Assembly: GCA_003241875.1 (NCBI GenBank)
Contig: QBLU01000027.1
Location: 1-44,703 of the forward strand
Origin: Alphaproteobacteria bacterium
GTDB lineage: Bacteria; Pseudomonadota; Alphaproteobacteria; Sphingomonadales; Sphingomonadaceae
Direction of reading: 5' to 3'
DNA: 44,703 bases
Part shown: positions 41,395 through 44,703 of the stretch, piece after piece
How positions within the stretch are numbered: the stretch's first letter is position 1
How the letters are laid out: every line of letters begins with the position of its first letter
Notes under the pieces: generated by a model
Told to the model about the DNA's origin: nothing
The model's input: only the letters and a program-made list of their open reading frames with translations
Databases searched by the model: none
Made by a program: the position numbers and the translations under genes

Positions 41395-43512
41395 TTATGG
41401 CTTGAGTGAGCGTTCAAGAAATTCTGCCGTCGCAGCCCCCGCTTTTACCCAGTTCTTGTGCTGCAAAAAGTCATGGATCTCGTCGGGAATGACCAGTTCC
41501 TCGTAAGGAACGTCGCCCTTGGCATCGAGCCGGCGCACCAGATCGATGGTCTGCCCCACCCGGACGTTGCGATCATCGTCACCGTGGATGAACAGCACCG
41601 GCGATTTCCACGTCGCGACATCGGCGACCGGCGAGGATTTGAACGCGGTTTCCAGCGCTTGGGCACGATCGCCCTGTTCGAAACGCCCTGGCGGCGGCAG
41701 GAATTCGCCCATGAAGGCCGACCAGTCGTGGACGCCATGGATATCGACGCCGGCCTTGAACAGGTTCGAATTGCGCGCCAGTGCCAGCGCCGTCAGCAAC
41801 CCGCCATAGGATCCGCCCCAGATGCCGATGCGCGAGCGGTCGACATTGGGCAGGCCCTGCAGGTGTTTCGCGCCGGCGACGACGTCCTGATACTCCGAAC
41901 TGCCCGTCGCACCGCCCTTGTCGGGGTGCTGGAAGTCCCAGCCATAGCCGATGCCGAGCCGGTAATTGACCGACAGCACGGCAAAACCGCGCGAGGCCAG
42001 ATACTGGTTGATGGCATAATTGTTCGCGTAATAGCGCATGTACGAGAAACCGAGCAGCATCTGCCGCGGCGGCCCGCCATGGACGTAGATCAAACCGGGC
42101 CGTTTCGCATCGCCGCCGGCATCGAACAGCTGGCCATGGATGACGAGACCGTCGGCGGCGGTGAAGGTCACCTTTCGCGGCACGACGAAATCGGCCCCGG
42201 CAAAGCCCGCCGGCACCGCCTGGCCCCCCAGCACGCGCGACGTTCCCGCCATGGTGACGCCCACCTGCGGCGGCAGTTTCGCCGTGGCGCCGATCCACGC
42301 CGCCCCATCGGCGAGGCCGACGGGGGTCCATTCGAGGCTTTCGCCGGTAGTCAGCGCCTGTGGCGGACCGCCGGCGACGGGTACGCGGAAGACGTGGCGG
42401 CGGGCGTCATCGTCGGGCGTTGTGCCGCTGTTCGCCGAATAGATCAGCGCCTTGCCATCGGGGCTGAGCGCGATGTGCTCCACCATGAACGCCCCCGGGG
42501 TCAGCGCCGTCGCCGCGCCGCCCGCCGCCGGCACCGAATAGAGGTTCTGCCAGTTCGATTCGACCGACAGGAAGGCCAGCCGATCGTCGGCCGCCCAGTG
42601 CAGATTCGCGCCGCCGGTGACATCGGGGTAGCTGCCGTGGAGGGTCTTGCTGCTCGCCCAGACCCGCCGGCCGGTGCCGCTGGCGACATCGGCGGTCCAG
42701 ATCGCCCACGGCGAAGGCGTCTCCTTCAGCATCGATTCGGGGGCGCCGCCACGTCCCGGCCGCCGGGTGAAGGCCAGTCTTGTGCCATCGGGCGACCACA
42801 CGGGGTCGCTGTCGAGGCCCGTCGACGGGGCCAGCCAGGCCAGCGGCGTGTCGGCGCCGGCATAGACGCCGATGAAGCTGTGGTCGCCGCGGTTCGACAC
42901 AAAGGCCAGCCGGCTGCCATCCGGCGACCAGGCCAGGCGGCCGTTCTTGCCGCGATCGAAGAACAGCCGGCGGACATCATTGGCGTCGCCGGTGACCTTC
43001 AGCCGCGCCGCCCAGACCTGGCCGTCGCGCAGGAAGGCGAGATCGCCGCGCGCCGACAGGGTCGGGGCGTCGCCTTCGGTGACCTTGGCCGCCCTGGAAC
43101 CGGGTGCCAGGCCGGCGCGCCACAGCGTCACCTTGGGCTCGGTGAGCGGCGAGCCGGGGTTGGGCTGCAGGTTGCCCGCCGCCGGCCAGTTCGAATCATG
43201 GTCGCCGCCGCGCACGAAAACCAGCGTGCCGCCATCGGGGGCAAAGACCAGCTGGGTCAATTCCTGACCGTCGTCGGTGGTGAATTGCGTCACCTGGCGG
43301 GGGGAAAAGCCCGGCGCATCGGCGACCCAGATGTTGCGCACCCCGGCGTCGATGCGCACCCAGGCGATGCGCTTGCCGGCGCGGTCGCGGACGAGGTCGC
43401 TGGCGAACGGAAATGCCATCGCCTGCGGCAGGGTAAAGCCGGCGGCCAGCGCCGGATTCGCGCCCGACAGTGCCAGCAGCAGCACCCAGAGCATCGCCAG
43501 TCGTTGCATCAT
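41395..43512 (-). CDS. Secreted S9-family serine peptidase (prolyl-oligopeptidase type)
   Basis: Predicted periplasmic serine peptidase of family S9, cleaving short peptides. The ATG at 43512 has AGGGG six bases upstream and gives a signal peptide (MMQRLAMLWVLLLALSGANPALAA); an ATG two codons earlier lies on top of that site. Residues about 30-430 form WD40/TolB-like beta-propeller repeats (WSPDGSRLAFVSN, WSPDGTRLAFTRR), which act as a gate. The alpha/beta-hydrolase domain has Ser568 in GGSYGG, the Asp in HGDDDRNV and the His in DEIHDFL. Length 705 residues is normal. Divergent from infC with about 180 bases between. Confidence 0.92.
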   Translation of the reverse strand: MMQRLAMLWVLLLALSGANPALAAGFTLPQAMAFPFASDLVRDRAGKRIAWVRIDAGVRNIWVADAPGFSPRQVTQFTTDDGQELTQLVFAPDGGTLVFVRGGDHDSNWPAAGNLQPNPGSPLTEPKVTLWRAGLAPGSRAAKVTEGDAPTLSARGDLAFLRDGQVWAARLKVTGDANDVRRLFFDRGKNGRLAWSPDGSRLAFVSNRGDHSFIGVYAGADTPLAWLAPSTGLDSDPVWSPDGTRLAFTRRPGRGGAPESMLKETPSPWAIWTADVASGTGRRVWASSKTLHGSYPDVTGGANLHWAADDRLAFLSVESNWQNLYSVPAAGGAATALTPGAFMVEHIALSPDGKALIYSANSGTTPDDDARRHVFRVPVAGGPPQALTTGESLEWTPVGLADGAAWIGATAKLPPQVGVTMAGTSRVLGGQAVPAGFAGADFVVPRKVTFTAADGLVIHGQLFDAGGDAKRPGLIYVHGGPPRQMLLGFSYMRYYANNYAINQYLASRGFAVLSVNYRLGIGYGWDFQHPDKGGATGSSEYQDVVAGAKHLQGLPNVDRSRIGIWGGSYGGLLTALALARNSNLFKAGVDIHGVHDWSAFMGEFLPPPGRFEQGDRAQALETAFKSSPVADVATWKSPVLFIHGDDDRNVRVGQTIDLVRRLDAKGDVPYEELVIPDEIHDFLQHKNWVKAGAATAEFLERSLKP

Positions 43513-43650
43513 CGCCATCCCCTGTTTGTCGCAGGATGGGCTGCCGCGCGGCAAAATGGCAACCTGACAGTTGCGCCTGCTGTGTTTCTTTTGCGTCAGG
43601 ACCGTGATTTTCGACCGTAATTGCCGGCGCATCCCTTTCGGATGACGCCA

Positions 43651-43672
43651 ATCGGGGTTACATAGCCCCGAT
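43651..43672 (+). promoter_or_regulatory. Hairpin in the infC leader
   Basis: Perfect seven-base stem ATCGGGG / CCCCGAT with an eight-base loop, ending eight bases before the infC Shine-Dalgarno. Position suggests a role in translational control of infC or as the leader's 5' structure. Confidence 0.4.
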
Positions 43673-43692
43673 ACACGACAGGAGAAGCTGCC

Positions 43693-44238
43693 ATACCACC
43701 GCCCCCACGCCGCATGATGAACGCCCCCGCGCCGATGAACGGCCCGCGTTATGACGAATTCATCACCGTTCCCAAGGTCCGCGTCATCGACCAGGATGGG
43801 GAAAATCTGGGTGTATTGTACACCAAGGAAGCCATTGCCACCGCGCATGAGGTCGGCCTGAACCTGGTGGAAGTCTCCCCGGGTGCCGATCCGCCGGTCT
43901 GCAAGATCCTCGATGTCGGCAAGTTCAAGTACGAGGCCCAGAAAAAGGCCGCCGCCGCCCGCAAGAACCAGAAGACGCAGGAGATCAAGGAGATCAAGAT
44001 GCGTCCGAACATCGATGACCATGATTACGAGACCAAGATGAAGGCGGTCCATCGCTTCATCGAGGAAGGCGACAAGGTGAAACTCACCCTGCGCTTCCGT
44101 GGTCGCGAGTTGTCGCATGGCGAGCTTGGGCTGGCGCTGCTGGAACGGGTGCGTGACGATTCGGCGGAATATGCCAAGGTCGAGCAGACGCCCAAGATGG
44201 AAGGCCGTCAGATGTTGATGGTCATAGCGCCGCGCTAA
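43693..44238 (+). CDS. infC: Translation initiation factor IF-3, probable ATA start
   Basis: IF-3 binds the 30S subunit and checks the start codon and initiator tRNA. The protein has the full two-domain structure: N-domain with the [20 protein letters not shown] opening, [20 protein letters not shown], the Lys-rich linker [19 protein letters not shown], and the C-domain ending MLMVIAPR. Start choice: AGGAG (43680-43684) is eight bases before an ATA codon at 43693; between the in-frame TAG at 43663 and the ATG at 43714 there is no ATG, GTG or TTG. The first ATG is 29 bases from the ribosome site. IF-3 genes are known to use rare start codons (AUU in E. coli) so that IF-3 can repress its own synthesis, so ATA is the best reading (181 residues); from ATG 43714 it would be 174. 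Confidence 0.9.
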   Translation: MPPPPRRMMNAPAPMNGPRYDEFITVPKVRVIDQDGENLGVLYTKEAIATAHEVGLNLVEVSPGADPPVCKILDVGKFKYEAQKKAAAARKNQKTQEIKEIKMRPNIDDHDYETKMKAVHRFIEEGDKVKLTLRFRGRELSHGELGLALLERVRDDSAEYAKVEQTPKMEGRQMLMVIAPR

Positions 44239-44267
44239 AGCGCGGAGCGGGCGCGACTCGCGCCTGA

Positions 44268-44365
44268 CCTGGCCAGCGGGGCGGGCGGCCTCAAGCCAGC
44301 CGAACGCGTCTGACCCCGGATCAAGACCGGGGCAGGCTGCTCGCGTTTTGCCCGCGCCTGCCAGC
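44268..44365 (+). repeat. Dispersed repeat family C, copy 3
   Basis: Contains the family C blocks in the order GGCCAGCGGGGCGG, then a 23-base block identical to copy 2 (44299-44321), then the CCCCGG/CCGGGG hairpin and a TTTTGCCCGCGCC element. The region from the infC stop to 44644 (about 406 bases) contains only repeats; no gene is seen. Confidence 0.72.
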
Positions 44366-44459
44366 GGCTTCGATGCGTCCCGAAACGGGCTGTTCAGCCG
44401 GCGGATGCAAGCCCACACGCAGCACACCGGCACCAACGGCCGGTCCCCGCTGCACAGCG

Positions 44460-44491
44460 GATACTGGCGTCAGCCAGCATGACGGCGTCGC
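44460..44491. repeat. Single half of a family B repeat
   Basis: ACTGGCG-TC-AGCCAGCATGAC resembles the right arm of family B copy 4, but no partner arm facing it is found within this gap. A solo half or a decayed element. Confidence 0.55.
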
Positions 44492-44516
44492 TAGAGTTGA
44501 TTGCATCTGATTTGAT

Positions 44517-44591
44517 CCGCTCGGGCTGAGCTTGTCGAAGCCCCGCGAACGCCAGCTTGCGACACGGCTTCGACAAGCTCAGCCTGAGCGG
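44517..44591. repeat. Palindromic repeat family A, copy 4
   Basis: Arms 44517-44542 and 44566-44591 match the family core with one change in the left arm. The right flank GGCTTTGTGGTTCAA is the reverse complement of the left flank of copy 2, showing that the element extends beyond the palindrome. Confidence 0.87.
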
Positions 44592-44644
44592 GCTTTGTGG
44601 TTCAACCGAACTGAAAACGGGCCTGAAGACCGGGTGCTGAAACG

Positions 44645-44703
44645 TTAATCGGGGTCGGCGCCGCCGCCGCCCATTCCGCCGCCGCCGCCGCCGCCGCCAG
44701 CAC
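44645..44703 (-). CDS. C-terminal tail of a glycine-rich protein, partial
   Basis: Reading in from the right edge on the minus strand, a frame gives a run of glycines with one Met, then GGGGADPD and a TAA (44647-44645). Gly-rich acidic tails end several cytoplasmic proteins, but the family cannot be told from 18 residues. The call that it is coding rests only on the in-frame stop and composition. Confidence 0.35.
   Translation of the reverse strand, partial: AGGGGGGGGMGGGGADPD

Noticed and set aside
41760-41785. A tRNA T-arm-like GTTCGAATT
   Set aside because: It lies inside the S9 peptidase gene and no cloverleaf can be built around it; no tRNA gene was found elsewhere.
41458-43620. A plus-strand open frame of 720 codons opposite the S9 peptidase
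   Set aside because: Antisense shadow with Arg-rich, motif-free content; the minus-strand gene has a full catalytic triad.

Overview
The window is a GC-rich chromosomal segment of an alphaproteobacterium, most probably a member of the Sphingomonadales. The evidence is the gene order pckA / chvI-chvG / short HPr kinase / RapZ / EIIA-Man / HPr, the sulfate-assimilation cluster cobA-DUF2849-cysI-DUF934-cysH, and the company of a large TonB-dependent receptor with an SDR enzyme. Family-level placement is inference. I see no rRNA, tRNA, CRISPR array, insertion sequence or prophage gene; most genes are core genes in short operons, separated by several families of palindromic intergenic repeats.

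Layout. 1-5069: the 3' part of an MHS-type transporter, a secreted penicillin-acylase-family hydrolase and, on the other strand, a secreted M28 peptidase. 5115-11319: the carbon/envelope signalling block. HPr, EIIA, an HprK-RapZ fusion, the ChvG sensor kinase and the ChvI regulator form one minus-strand operon with overlapping genes, divergent from PEP carboxykinase. 11341-13967: a small accessory patch, a YefM-YoeB toxin-antitoxin pair with its operator followed by a predicted PD-(D/E)XK nuclease-helicase of the Schlafen-group-3/DUF2075 type. 13973-14156: palindromic repeats. 14207-18118: assimilatory sulfate reduction and siroheme synthesis. 18278-22565: RNase E with a long leader, ribosomal protein S4 and RNA polymerase omega. 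22625-26214: an SDR dehydrogenase divergent from a TonB receptor. 26515-30902: a lipoprotein of the penicillin-binding-protein-activator type, divergent from rsmI-yraN-sirB1-like genes and gshB. 30910-33457: a regulator with two LuxR-like helix-turn-helix segments joined to an alpha/beta-hydrolase fold that lacks its catalytic serine, plus small hypothetical genes. 33454-36551: a compact five-gene operon (alpha/beta hydrolase, TPR protein, thioesterase, gloA, gloB) for thiol-dependent methylglyoxal detoxification, which pairs functionally with gshB. 36657-44238: a DUF2189 membrane protein, an M48 protease, thrS, a UVR-motif protein, an S9 peptidase and infC. 44239-44703: repeats and the tail of a glycine-rich protein.

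Points most worth attention: (1) HprK and RapZ are encoded in one uninterrupted reading frame, with a stop codon sitting one frame off at the hinge and an altered RapZ Walker A; (2) infC appears to start at an ATA codon, the only candidate correctly spaced from its Shine-Dalgarno; (3) the nuclease-helicase next to a toxin-antitoxin pair; (4) the LuxR-like/pseudo-hydrolase regulator; (5) start codons of two divergent genes that abut with no intergenic base; (6) composite repeat modules found three times in the same relative order, and paired hairpin repeats showing a compensatory base change.
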